From Desertivirga xinjiangensis (GTDB lineage Bacteria > Bacteroidota > Bacteroidia > Sphingobacteriales > Sphingobacteriaceae), in the NCBI RefSeq assembly GCF_024436435.1, contig NZ_JAFMZP010000004.1, forward strand, positions 682,001 through 746,000: a stretch of 64,000 nt of DNA. Direction: 5' to 3'. Each line of letters begins with the position of its first letter. Positions within the stretch are counted from its first letter, which is position 1. The notes beneath the pieces are model-generated. The model saw only the letters and a list, made by a program, of their open reading frames with translations. It searched no databases and was not told the origin of the DNA. Below, one piece after another: positions 40,638 to 49,230 of the stretch. Made by a program: the position numbers and the translations under genes.

Positions 40638-41465
40638 ATGATCACAAAGTCAAATGCTAAAATTGATGGTCTGGATGTAGCCTTGCTTATAAAGCCGGGA
40701 ATGCCTTCTACTGATCCCGAAGTTTCTGTTATCTTCATTCATGGTTTTCCCTTCAGTGGGGAGATGTGGCGGCAACAGCTGGATGCTCTTCCTGACCAAG
40801 TTCAGGGCATTGCATATGATATCAGGGGATTCGGAGAAAGCGAAACCAATCATCATTTCTTTTCTATAGATCTGTTTGCAAGAGATCTTCTGGCGCTAAT
40901 GGATCATCTTGCTATTTCAAAAGCAGTTCTTTGCGGCATCTCCATGGGTGGTTATATCGCCCTGCGCTTCGCGGAACTGTTTCCGGAGAGAGTCTCAGGC
41001 CTGATCCTTTCGGATACAAATGCTGTGGCTGACAGCAACGAAGCTAAACTTAAGCGCTTTGCCATTATAGAACAGGTTTTGGCGGGCGGCAAAGAGGACT
41101 TCATTGCAGCTTTCCTAAAAAACGTTTTCAGCGACGCTACATTCGGAAGCAACAGCTCCGTTGTAACAAACATAGAGAAGGTTATTTTGTCCACTCAGGA
41201 TACAACAATTTGCGCCGCGCTCCTGGCCTTGGCATCCCGAACAGATACCACGTCTATTTTGAATCGACTGGACGTGCCGGCTTTAATCATCAGGGGAGCA
41301 GAGGATAAGTTAATGACCGAAGCCCAGGCTTTATCATTATCAGATAATATAAAATTTTCAGACAATGTAGTTATCCCGAATGCGGGGCACCTCCCAAACC
41401 TGGAAAATCCCGGCGAGTTTAATCATCAGCTTCACCATTTCCTGAACAAACATTTTCTATCCTGA
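40638..41465 (+). CDS. Alpha/beta-fold hydrolase
   Basis: Cytoplasmic hydrolase of 275 aa from the ATG at 40638. The open frame extends upstream to 40533 through the GC-rich palindrome, which is unlikely to be coding. It has the oxyanion HGFPFSG, nucleophile elbow CGISMGGY with Ser near residue 101, acid Asp in IRGAEDKLM, and His in NAGHLPNLENP. It resembles 3-oxoadipate enol-lactonase and other small esterases, but the substrate cannot be assigned. Topoisomerase IB starts 14 bp downstream, so the two may be co-transcribed. Confidence 0.85.
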   Translation: MITKSNAKIDGLDVALLIKPGMPSTDPEVSVIFIHGFPFSGEMWRQQLDALPDQVQGIAYDIRGFGESETNHHFFSIDLFARDLLALMDHLAISKAVLCGISMGGYIALRFAELFPERVSGLILSDTNAVADSNEAKLKRFAIIEQVLAGGKEDFIAAFLKNVFSDATFGSNSSVVTNIEKVILSTQDTTICAALLALASRTDTTSILNRLDVPALIIRGAEDKLMTEAQALSLSDNIKFSDNVVIPNAGHLPNLENPGEFNHQLHHFLNKHFLS

Positions 41466-41479
41466 TTGTTTTATGATCG

Positions 41480-42559
41480 ATGACCGACATTGATCTACTG
41501 CTGGATGAAAATAATCTGATTTATGTTACCAACAGTTCACCGGGAATTACCCGTGAGCAGTCAGGTAATGGCTTTGTCTATTATAATCACAAAGGCGAGG
41601 AAGTGACCGATGAAAAAACGCTCGACAGGATAAAAAAGCTGGTTCTGCCACCTGCCTGGCAGAACGTTTGGATTGCTGCAAAGGCAAATGCACACCTTCA
41701 GGCAACAGGGATTGATGTGGCAGGCAGAAAGCAGTATCGCTATCACAACGACTGGGCTAAATCACGTAATGAAAATAAGTTTTTCAGACTGATGGAATTT
41801 GGAAAAAAGCTGCCCGAATTCAGGCGAAAACTCCAAAAAGATCTGAGAAGAAAAGAGCTTGATGAACGGAAAGTGTTAGCTATTTCAGTTAGCCTGATGC
41901 AAAAGACCCTGATCCGCGTGGGAAATGAATCATATAAGCAGTTGTATGGCTCTTATGGTCTGAGTACACTCAGAAATAAGCATGTGAAAATCGAAGGCAG
42001 TAAAATGAAGCTCTCTTTTAAAGGAAAAAAGGGTGTGATGCATGAAATCAGTCTTACCGACCGGAATCTCGCCCGGCTGGTTAAAAAATGCCGAGATATT
42101 CCGGGGCAAGAGCTTTTTCAATATTATACCGGCGATGGCGAGAGGCGTTCGGTAGATTCAGGACTGATCAACAAATATATTCGTGAAATCAGTTGCTGCG
42201 ATTTTACGGCTAAAGACTTCAGAACCTGGCATGGTACCCTCGAAGCGCTCCGTGCTTACGCCACTTACGAATATACTGAAAGTGAAACAAAGCGTAAGAA
42301 AATCAGCAATGAAGTATTAGACGAAGTTTCCGTAAAGTTAGGGAATACCCGGTCGGTATGCAGGAAGTATTATGTTTTTCCTCCGCTGGTGGAAGCTTTT
42401 GAACGGGGTGAGCTTTATCCGTATCTAAAAAAAGTTGTTCAGCAGGGGACTCCGATTACTGAAGCTGCGCTAAGTGCAGACGAAAAGGTGCTATTAAATT
42501 ATCTGAGGGTAGAAAGGCGTAAGAAGGTAGCCGCTGCTGTAGTTACTACCAAATCCTGA
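41480..42559 (+). CDS. DNA topoisomerase IB (poxvirus-type)
   Basis: ATP-independent enzyme of 359 aa that relaxes supercoils through a 3'-phosphotyrosyl link. Recognisable parts are the N-terminal LPPAWQNVWIAAKANAHLQA, the LVIRVGNE-like ALSVSLMQKTLIRVGNESY, YGLSTLRNKHV with the catalytic Arg, KDFRTWHGTLEALRAYATYE (catalytic Arg/Lys region), and the active-site Tyr in NTRSVCRKYYVFP near residue 297. It follows a hydrolase gene at 14 bp. Confidence 0.93.
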   Translation: MTDIDLLLDENNLIYVTNSSPGITREQSGNGFVYYNHKGEEVTDEKTLDRIKKLVLPPAWQNVWIAAKANAHLQATGIDVAGRKQYRYHNDWAKSRNENKFFRLMEFGKKLPEFRRKLQKDLRRKELDERKVLAISVSLMQKTLIRVGNESYKQLYGSYGLSTLRNKHVKIEGSKMKLSFKGKKGVMHEISLTDRNLARLVKKCRDIPGQELFQYYTGDGERRSVDSGLINKYIREISCCDFTAKDFRTWHGTLEALRAYATYEYTESETKRKKISNEVLDEVSVKLGNTRSVCRKYYVFPPLVEAFERGELYPYLKKVVQQGTPITEAALSADEKVLLNYLRVERRKKVAAAVVTTKS

Positions 42560-42593
42560 GCTCCGTCAATATCTTCTTGTTGTTTATGGTTCC

Positions 42594-43373
42594 TTATTTG
42601 AACAGCATAAAAATCGCAGCCACAATTGTCATAAGTATGATGAGCCAGCGGTAATTCGTTTCGGAGATCTTATGAATAATATTTATTCCAATGAAAGCTC
42701 CAAGAATAATAGCCGGAAGACTACATAGTGCAAATAAGCAGGTATTTAAGTTTATGGTATGCCAGCTAAAGACGTGAAAGGGGACTTTAAGCCAGTTTAT
42801 GATCAGGAAAAACCAGGCAGTGGTACCAATGAAAACGTTTTTAGGTAGCCGGGCAGCCAAAAAATATACTGCCATCACGCTTCCGGCCAGGTTTCCCACC
42901 ATCGAAGTAAACCCACCGCTGATCCCCATACTTGCCGCGAACCAATTACTGTGAGGAACTTCTTCTTTATGGCGGTCTTTATTAAGCCATATCATGAGGC
43001 CGATACTGAGGATGATGGTAACAGCCATAATCAGCCGGAAGGTATGATCATCGATACTTTTTCCTATCACTGTTCCCAGGAAGATCCCGGCAAGCGCCCA
43101 GGGAATGAGCATCTTCAGATGTTTGAATGAAGCATGGCGGTGATAATACCAAACGCCGATGATATCTGCCAAAAGAAGTATGGGAAGCATCGTGCCACTT
43201 GACTGCTGGCCTCCAAATACCATCGCTAGTAAAGGCACTGAAAGCATCCCGGCTCCATGGATTCCGGTTTTTGACATTCCGGTAAGTATTCCCACTGCCA
43301 GGATCAAACAAATGTCTGTGCCTGATAATGAATAAGAAAAAAGTGTGTACAAGTTTTCAAAAATTTGAAGCAA
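42594..43373 (-). CDS. TauE/SafE-family sulfite exporter-like membrane protein
   Basis: Inner-membrane protein of 259 aa with about eight helices and the family's two repeated halves (AVGILTGMSKTGIHGAGML in the first, GISGGFTSMVGNLAGSVMAV in the second). The family exports sulfite, sulfoacetate or related organic anions; the substrate here is not known. It is convergent with the topoisomerase gene and divergent from a small lipoprotein gene. It stands alone. Confidence 0.9.
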   Translation of the reverse strand: MLQIFENLYTLFSYSLSGTDICLILAVGILTGMSKTGIHGAGMLSVPLLAMVFGGQQSSGTMLPILLLADIIGVWYYHRHASFKHLKMLIPWALAGIFLGTVIGKSIDDHTFRLIMAVTIILSIGLMIWLNKDRHKEEVPHSNWFAASMGISGGFTSMVGNLAGSVMAVYFLAARLPKNVFIGTTAWFFLIINWLKVPFHVFSWHTINLNTCLFALCSLPAIILGAFIGINIIHKISETNYRWLIILMTIVAAIFMLFK

Positions 43374-43439
43374 AGTAAGTCAAAAAAAAACTTTTGTTAC
43401 GTTTCCCCAGAGATTTGCGTATTTATCAGAAAGAGCATC

Positions 43440-43856
43440 ATGAAAAAAGTTACCCGGTTTGCCATTTTTATTTTACTGGTTTTGGCAGCTTGTCAGACAG
43501 AGACTGAAAAAGTTTGTGAGGACAGGGTATGTACCGAGGAGTTCCGCTCAGTAGGTGTCCGATTTTTGGACAATAAAGGAGAACTCTTAGTAGTTAATGA
43601 TTATCAATCGCTTAACAAAAGGACCGGTAAAGTATTGCATTCCGGCAATCCTGCTGATCAACCTTTGGAAGGTTACTACACTGTGGCAAGTGATTCAGAT
43701 CTGCGGGAACTCTCAGAGAAAGGTGATGTTATTGTTGTTTCGGCCAGGCATCCTGAAACTGAAGTACTCAAAGAAACACAATTTGTTGTTTCCGGAGGAA
43801 GATGCGCCTGCCATATTTCCAAAATTTCAGGCCCTGAACAGGTCACTTTCGAGTAA
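43440..43856 (+). CDS. Small lipoprotein of unknown function
   Basis: Protein of 138 aa from the ATG at 43440; the frame opens earlier at 43365 but without a signal. The lipobox LAAC puts the lipidated Cys at residue 18. The mature part contains CEDRVCTEEF and, near the C-terminus, GGRCACHIS, so two Cys pairs could form disulfides or bind metal. The rest (DNKGELLVVNDYQS, PLEGYYTVASDSDLREL) looks like a small beta-sandwich. I do not recognise the family. It is followed by the MFS gene after 103 bp. Confidence 0.75.
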   Translation: MKKVTRFAIFILLVLAACQTETEKVCEDRVCTEEFRSVGVRFLDNKGELLVVNDYQSLNKRTGKVLHSGNPADQPLEGYYTVASDSDLRELSEKGDVIVVSARHPETEVLKETQFVVSGGRCACHISKISGPEQVTFE

Positions 43857-43959
43857 GTTTTAACCCCGGGTTCTCTATCAAAATTATTAGAAAAAACGGT
43901 AAAACTTAATAAGCCTATTCCCGTACAAACGAGCATCTACAGAAGAGGGAGTTTGATTC

Positions 43960-45432
43960 ATGGGATTTAGTATAGGATTTCAACCATCCGAGAAGCTTAG
44001 TAAAGAAGAAATTCATTCAGGTTTAAAATTGGTAGTTGCAGATGGCCTGGCGGCAGAGTCGATGGTGGCTTTTACCCAGGGAGCTTTTTTGGTGGCTATG
44101 GCAATTCAGCTGGGTGCCAGCAACTTCCAGTTGGGAATACTTGCTGCCCTGCCAACTTTCAGCAGTATTTTTCAATTAGTTTCGATATGGCTGGTTCAAC
44201 GGTACAATAACCGCAGGGTGATCACCTTGGTGTTTAATTTCCTTGCACGTTTTCCATTATTTATCATTGGGTTATTGCCATTTCTGTTCAGTGCAGGCTC
44301 AAGTATGTATGCCCTGATCTTCTTTCTTTTCTTTCATTATTATTTTGGATCTGTAGCAGGAGCAAGCTGGAATTCATGGATGAGGGATCTCGTTCCGACG
44401 GAAAAACTAGGTACCTATTTTTCGCACAGAAGTAAGATGATGCAGAGCCTGAATGTCGTCTTAAGCCTTGCTACAGCTTTCGCTTTAGATCATATAAAAG
44501 TTCATTACCCCCAGTTTGAGTTATGGGCTTATTCGGGAATGTTCCTGTTGGGTGGTATATTTGGTATGATTGGTATATTCCTGCTGTCGAAAACCCCGGA
44601 ACCAAAATCAGAACTCATAAAGGGTAACGTATTCAATTTGTTGCAAAAGCCATTAAGGGACAGTAACTTCCGAAAGCTTCTTTCTTTTAATTCCTTTTGG
44701 GCATTTGCTTTGAACCTTGCCACGCCTTTCTTTTCTGTGTATATGATGAAAACGCTGGGCATCAGCTTGTCATATATTATTATTCTAGGAATTATTGGCC
44801 AGGTCAGCAGTATTGTCTCCCTTAAAATGTGGGGCAGGTATTCTGACAAATACAGTAATAAAACAATAATTAATATCAGTGCTCCGGTGTATATCTTATG
44901 TATCATGGCCTGGGCATTCACCTCAATGCCGTCGTCGCCGATCGCTGTTTTGTTCTTCCTGGTACTGATCAATATATTCAGTGGAATTTCTACTGCCGGA
45001 ATAAACCTTGCCATCAATAATATCGGTATGAAGCTGGCTCCTAAAGAAGATGCAATTACCTATCTGTCAGTCAAGAATATGGTTGTAGCATTTTTCTCTG
45101 CAATTGCACCAATGTTAGGTGGCTTAATGGCCGATTTCTTTTCATCCCATCAACTGGTATGGAGTTTCGAATGGAAGAATGCGGCGGGTTCGTCGGTATT
45201 TCCCCTCGTTGATTTGCAGGGTTGGAGCTTCTTTTTTATAATCGGAGGCTTGCTGGCCATGTATTCATTAAGAATATTGTCCTCTGTTAGGGAGCAGGGA
45301 GAAGTACACAAAGAACGGGTGGTTGGCGTTATGCGCACACGTGTACGGAGAAGTGTAAAAAGGGAGGCCAGAGGTTTCTTCAAAAAAAGTACTTCTTCAG
45401 CAAAAAGAGTTGCTGGTTTCTTCTCCTTTTAA
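43960..45432 (+). CDS. MFS transporter
   Basis: Inner-membrane permease of 490 aa with twelve predicted helices. The first helix pair follows LVVADGLAAESMVAFTQGAF, and the A-like loop VQRYNNRRVITLVFN lies after helix 2. The GSVAGASWNSWMRDLVPTEK segment is typical of the MFS_1 group with uncharacterised cargo seen in many Bacteroidota. The C-terminal 50 residues are very basic and cytoplasmic (RTRVRRSVKREARGFFKKS). It lies just upstream of guaA in the same direction, but guaA has its own promoter element. Confidence 0.88.
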   Translation: MGFSIGFQPSEKLSKEEIHSGLKLVVADGLAAESMVAFTQGAFLVAMAIQLGASNFQLGILAALPTFSSIFQLVSIWLVQRYNNRRVITLVFNFLARFPLFIIGLLPFLFSAGSSMYALIFFLFFHYYFGSVAGASWNSWMRDLVPTEKLGTYFSHRSKMMQSLNVVLSLATAFALDHIKVHYPQFELWAYSGMFLLGGIFGMIGIFLLSKTPEPKSELIKGNVFNLLQKPLRDSNFRKLLSFNSFWAFALNLATPFFSVYMMKTLGISLSYIIILGIIGQVSSIVSLKMWGRYSDKYSNKTIINISAPVYILCIMAWAFTSMPSSPIAVLFFLVLINIFSGISTAGINLAINNIGMKLAPKEDAITYLSVKNMVVAFFSAIAPMLGGLMADFFSSHQLVWSFEWKNAAGSSVFPLVDLQGWSFFFIIGGLLAMYSLRILSSVREQGEVHKERVVGVMRTRVRRSVKREARGFFKKSTSSAKRVAGFFSF

Positions 45433-45493
45433 TTTAATGCATAAAATAGCGAAACTAATCGTTCTCTTTGTTTCGTAAAAGGCGGCTAATTTT

Positions 45494-45501
45494 TATCTTT
45501 G
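45494..45501 (+). promoter_or_regulatory. guaA promoter -7 element adjoining the start codon
   Basis: TATCTTTG matches TAnnTTTG exactly and ends only 3 bases before the guaA ATG at 45505. TTTC at 45471-45474 is 19 bases upstream, at the distance expected for a -33 element. Transcription should start at or within a few bases of the start codon. Confidence 0.65.
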
Positions 45502-45504
45502 CCC

Positions 45505-47034
45505 ATGCAAGAAAAAATCATCATTCTTGACTTCGGTTCACAATATACCCAACTTATTGCCCGGAGAGTAAGAGAGCTAAGTGTATACTGCGAAATTCAT
45601 CCTTATAACAACCTTCCGGCATTTGATGAAAGTGTAAAAGGTGTTATATTTTCCGGGAGTCCATATTCAGTAAGACAGGAGGATGCCCCTCAAATTGACA
45701 TCAACCTATTCCATAACAAATTACCTTTGCTGGGCGTTTGCTATGGTGCACAATATCTTGCTCAGAAATCGGGCGGTGAAGTAATTCCATCAACTATCAG
45801 GGAATATGGACGGGCTAACCTTCACTACATCAATGAAGTTAATCCCTTACTTAAAAATGTGCCTAAAGATTCACAGGTGTGGATGTCGCATGGGGATACC
45901 ATTGCAGCTATTCCTGAAGATTATGAAGTAATTGCCAGTACCGATACTGTACGCGTCGCAGCCTTCCATGTTTCGGGTACACAAACCTATGGGATCCAGT
46001 TCCATCCTGAAGTAACTCATAGCACTGACGGAAAACAATTGCTGGAAAATTTCCTGGTTGATATTTGCGGGTGCAGCCAAAACTGGACTGCAGACTCATT
46101 CGTAGAAACCACCATAGCTTCACTTAAGGAGAAGTTAGGCAATGATAAAGTTGTTTTAGGTTTATCTGGGGGCGTCGACTCGTCGGTAGCCGCTATCTTA
46201 TTGCATAAAGCGATCGGACCAAACCTGCATTGTATCTTTGTGGATAATGGTCTTTTACGGAAAGATGAGTTCCAGCAGGTGCTTGATTCATACCAGCATA
46301 TGGGATTGAATGTACGGGGTATTGATGCAAAGGACCGTTTTATCGGGCAGTTAACAGGTGTTAAAGATCCTGAGCAAAAACGTAAGATCATAGGTCGCGT
46401 ATTTATTGAAGTATTTGATGATGCGGCTCACGAAGTGCAGGATGTTAAATGGCTGGGACAAGGTACTATTTATCCTGATGTTATCGAATCAATCTCTGTT
46501 AAAGGCCCTTCGGCAACTATAAAATCTCACCATAATGTGGGCGGTCTCCCTGACTTTATGAAACTTAAGGTTGTGGAGCCTCTGAATACTTTATTTAAGG
46601 ATGAGGTTAGACGAGTAGGTAAAGCTCTTGGTATCGACGATATCATTCTTCAGCGTCACCCATTCCCTGGACCAGGCTTAGCGATCAGGATACTTGATGA
46701 AATCACTCCTGAGAAAGTGGCAATCCTGCAGGAAGCCGATGCGATTTACATCAATAATCTGAAGAGTTCAGGTTGGTACGACAAGGTGTGGCAGGCTGGA
46801 GCCATATTCCTCCCCGTTCAATCGGTAGGAGTAATGGGTGATGAGCGTACTTATGAAAATGTGATTTGTCTTCGGGCAGTTGGATCAGTTGATGGTATGA
46901 CCGCCGACTGGAGCCACCTACCGTATGAATTGCTTGCACGGATATCAAATGAGATCATCAACAATGTTAAAGGTATCAATCGCGTTGTTTATGATATAAG
47001 CTCTAAGCCACCAGCAACCATTGAGTGGGAATAA
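45505..47034 (+). CDS. guaA: GMP synthase (glutamine-hydrolysing)
   Basis: Converts XMP, ATP and glutamine to GMP in purine synthesis; cytoplasmic. It has 509 aa from the ATG at 45505; a TTG at 45499 precedes it in frame. The class I glutamine amidotransferase domain has the nucleophile Cys79 in GVCYGAQ and FHPEVTHS near residue 167. The ATP-pyrophosphatase domain has GLSGGVDSS near residue 220. The C-terminal dimerisation domain ends in the family's terminal tail PPATIEWE. The -7 element TATCTTTG lies 3 bases before the ATG, implying a leaderless or near-leaderless mRNA. Confidence 0.98.
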   Translation: MQEKIIILDFGSQYTQLIARRVRELSVYCEIHPYNNLPAFDESVKGVIFSGSPYSVRQEDAPQIDINLFHNKLPLLGVCYGAQYLAQKSGGEVIPSTIREYGRANLHYINEVNPLLKNVPKDSQVWMSHGDTIAAIPEDYEVIASTDTVRVAAFHVSGTQTYGIQFHPEVTHSTDGKQLLENFLVDICGCSQNWTADSFVETTIASLKEKLGNDKVVLGLSGGVDSSVAAILLHKAIGPNLHCIFVDNGLLRKDEFQQVLDSYQHMGLNVRGIDAKDRFIGQLTGVKDPEQKRKIIGRVFIEVFDDAAHEVQDVKWLGQGTIYPDVIESISVKGPSATIKSHHNVGGLPDFMKLKVVEPLNTLFKDEVRRVGKALGIDDIILQRHPFPGPGLAIRILDEITPEKVAILQEADAIYINNLKSSGWYDKVWQAGAIFLPVQSVGVMGDERTYENVICLRAVGSVDGMTADWSHLPYELLARISNEIINNVKGINRVVYDISSKPPATIEWE

Positions 47035-47070
47035 ACTTTTTCGGTTGTTATAACAAGATTTTGTTTCTTA

Positions 47071-47094
47071 GCACACGCGGCACGCTGGCAAGCG
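47071..47094. repeat. GC-rich REP-like sequence (copy 2)
   Basis: GCACACGCGGCACGCTGGCA shares its first half with the palindrome at 40567-40587 but lacks a perfect second arm. It lies 36 bp after the guaA stop codon, a similar position to the first copy. Confidence 0.45.
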
Positions 47095-47118
47095 AGTTTT
47101 GAAATATTAATAAATAAT

Positions 47119-47138
47119 AGTCCCCTGTAAGGGGGACT
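47119..47138 (+). promoter_or_regulatory. Hairpin ending next to the RsmB-like start codon
   Basis: AGTCCCC (47119-47125) and GGGGACT (47132-47138) form a perfect 7-bp stem that ends one base before the ATG at 47140. The only purine-rich, ribosome-binding-like sequence (AAGGGGG) lies inside the stem and loop, so folding would hide it. Confidence 0.5.
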
Positions 47139-47139
47139 T

Positions 47140-48312
47140 ATGCCTATGAGATTTGAAAATCAGCTAAAAACGTTCCTGAGGATATTGGAAGAATACGAAC
47201 AGAATGTTCCTTTATCCAAGTTCCTGCCGGTTTTTTTTAGGGCTAACAAACAGATGGGCTCAACTGACAGGCGAAATGCTTCGGGCCTGTTATATAATTA
47301 TTTCCGACTCGGAAAAGCGTCCTCATCTTTACCCGTTCAGGACAGACTTTTTCTGGCTTTGTTCTTGTGTAATAACGCGGTAAATCCTTTCCTTGAATAT
47401 TTTAAACCGGAGTTAAGCTCCAGAATCACTCACTCCCTCGATGAAAAGATACTGTTCCTGCAGGAAGGCGACTATGGCTTTTCATTAAAAGATGTATTTC
47501 CTTTTCATGAACATTTGTCGGCAGGGATAGAAAAAGATGCGTTTTTAAGATCATTCTTTATACAGCCCGACTTGTTTATCAGGCTGCACCGAGGCAAAGA
47601 ACAGTTAGTTAAATCAACGCTTCAGGATGAGGGAATAAGTTTTAAGGAACAGGGAGGGGCTGCTCTCCGGTTACCAAATGGAACAAAACTCACTCAGCTA
47701 TTTTCAGATCCCGAAAGTGTTTTTGAGGTACAGGACCTGTCGTCTCAACAGGCTGGTAACTACTTCAAACCTGCCAAATGGGATTACTGGTGGGATGCCT
47801 GCGCGGCTTCAGGAGGAAAATCTCTTCTGCTGTTTGATAAAGAGCCTACCGTGAAATTACTGGTATCCGATGTAAGGGAAAGCATTTTAGCAAATCTTGA
47901 TGAGCGCTTTCGTAATGCCGGCCTGTTAAAATACCAGAAAAAAGTTCTGGACCTTACCCAGGATCCACAGCCAGTCCTTCATGATTTCGAGTTTGATGGA
48001 ATTATCCTTGATGCTCCCTGTAGTGGGTCAGGCACCTGGGGGCGAAGTCCCGAAATGATAAGCCAGTTCAGGGAAGGCAGGATCGAAGCTTTTCAGAACC
48101 TGCAGCGTTCTATTATAACAAATGTAATCAAATATCTAAAGCCTCGAAAACCATTTATTTATATTACCTGCTCCGCGTTTAGGGAAGAGAATGAGGAAAA
48201 TGTTGACTTCATAATAAGCGAGTTTGGGCTAAAACTAGAGGCCCAGGAAGTGTTAAAGGGCTATCAATACAAAGCAGATACCATGTTTGTAGCGAGGCTG
48301 GTTAAGGGGTGA
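47140..48312 (+). CDS. RsmB-like rRNA (cytosine-5) methyltransferase
   Basis: SAM-dependent RNA m5C methyltransferase of 390 aa. The N-terminal 130 residues resemble the NusB-like helical domain. The catalytic domain has the SAM loop DACAASGGKSLLLF, DAPCSGSGTWGRSPE with one catalytic Cys, and YITCSAFREENEENV with the TC Cys. The target (16S rRNA C967 in RsmB) is inferred from the family. The start is either 47140 or 47146. A hairpin directly before it may restrict translation. Confidence 0.9.
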   Translation: MPMRFENQLKTFLRILEEYEQNVPLSKFLPVFFRANKQMGSTDRRNASGLLYNYFRLGKASSSLPVQDRLFLALFLCNNAVNPFLEYFKPELSSRITHSLDEKILFLQEGDYGFSLKDVFPFHEHLSAGIEKDAFLRSFFIQPDLFIRLHRGKEQLVKSTLQDEGISFKEQGGAALRLPNGTKLTQLFSDPESVFEVQDLSSQQAGNYFKPAKWDYWWDACAASGGKSLLLFDKEPTVKLLVSDVRESILANLDERFRNAGLLKYQKKVLDLTQDPQPVLHDFEFDGIILDAPCSGSGTWGRSPEMISQFREGRIEAFQNLQRSIITNVIKYLKPRKPFIYITCSAFREENEENVDFIISEFGLKLEAQEVLKGYQYKADTMFVARLVKG

Positions 48313-48326
48313 GTTATAAGTTTAAA
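48312..48326 (+). repeat. 15-bp intergenic repeat shared with 62914-62928
   Basis: AGTTATAAGTTTAAA occurs here and at 62914-62928, both just after the stop codon of a plus-strand gene and both followed by further degenerate AAGTT/AAGTC heptamer-like sequence. It is a low-complexity intergenic repeat. Confidence 0.6.
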
Positions 48327-48502
48327 GCCCTAAGTTTTAAGTTCTTAATTCGGAACGTAGATTTGCGTGGCACATTAGTAGATCAGCATACGCTTTGAAG
48401 CAATAGTTCAAGGCTTCTTTCCGTTAATAACGGTCTATTCAATCGCTAAAATTACGTTGATGTGTTTGAAAGTATCGCGACCGGATTGTTCGTACAGATA
48501 TA

Positions 48503-49081
48503 TCAAAGCCCTGTATTTGTCCTGAAAAGCTTGATTGCAATAGCTAGCAAGATCACGCCAAAGGCTTTTCGAAGAACATTCAATCCTGATTGGCCGAGCA
48601 AGCGTTCAATCCGCATGGTGTTCTTCAATACAAAGAAAACGAATATCATGTTTATAAGAATCCCTACCAGGATATTTTGCGTTTCATATTCAGATTTCAG
48701 AGAAAGTAAGGTGGTCATCGTTCCGGCTCCCGCTATGAGCGGGAAGGCGAGAGGCACTATAGAAACACTCTCAGGTACTTCTTCTTTGAAGAAATTTACG
48801 CCCAGGATCATTTCCATAGCTATAAAAAATATTACGAAGGATCCCGCAATAGCAAAGGAGGCTACGTCAAGTCCTATGAGCTGTAGTAGTTGGTCACCAA
48901 GATAAAGAAAGAGGATCATTAATATCGTCGATACCAGGGTTGCTTTTCCTGATTGGATATGCCCGGCTTTTTGGCGTAGCGCGATAACAACGGGTATTGC
49001 TCCGATTATATCGATTATAGCAAAAAGGATCATAGTGATAGTAATGATCTGTTTACTGTCGAGAATAAAGAATTTATTCAT
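48503..49081 (-). CDS. MarC-family (UPF0056) inner-membrane protein
   Basis: Six-helix membrane protein of 192 aa from the ATG at 49081; a longer frame from 49165 would add a Cys- and Phe-rich stretch that overlaps the clpB terminator. The family pattern is seen in FAIIDIIGAIPVVIALRQKA, DVASFAIAGSFVIFFIAMEM and PLAFPLIAGAGTMTTLLSL. MarC proteins have no settled function; the early link to antibiotic resistance was not upheld. It is convergent with the methyltransferase gene. Confidence 0.87.
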   Translation of the reverse strand: MNKFFILDSKQIITITMILFAIIDIIGAIPVVIALRQKAGHIQSGKATLVSTILMILFLYLGDQLLQLIGLDVASFAIAGSFVIFFIAMEMILGVNFFKEEVPESVSIVPLAFPLIAGAGTMTTLLSLKSEYETQNILVGILINMIFVFFVLKNTMRIERLLGQSGLNVLRKAFGVILLAIAIKLFRTNTGL

Positions 49082-49119
49082 AAGAGGAAAAGTATTGCGA
49101 TCACCGAATGTATAACAAA

Positions 49120-49159
49120 AAAATGAAAATAAACAGAAGAGGGGCCAAGGCCCCTCTTC
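49120..49159 (-). terminator. clpB terminator
   Basis: GAAGAGGGGCC (49136-49146) and GGCCCCTCTTC (49149-49159) form a perfect 11-bp stem. On the minus strand it is followed by a T-rich stretch with seven consecutive T's (49127-49120 region). It lies 72 bp after the clpB stop codon. Confidence 0.85.
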
Positions 49160-49190
49160 ATGCAATACTATAGGTTGTTTTTATTTCATC

Positions 49191-49218
49191 GCTGGCGCAT
49201 GCGTGCCGCATGAGCCTA
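49191..49218. repeat. GC-rich REP-like sequence (copy 3, inverted)
   Basis: On the minus strand this reads TTAGGCTCATGCGGCACGCA and continues TGCGCCAGC. It shares GCGGCACGC with copy 2. It lies between the clpB stop codon and its terminator. Confidence 0.35.
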
Positions 49219-49230
49219 ACTCTTGTTCAT

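Noticed and set aside
48462-48905. 147-codon ORF antisense to the MarC-like gene
   Set aside because: The minus-strand reading matches the MarC family across the same bases; this frame has no recognisable features.
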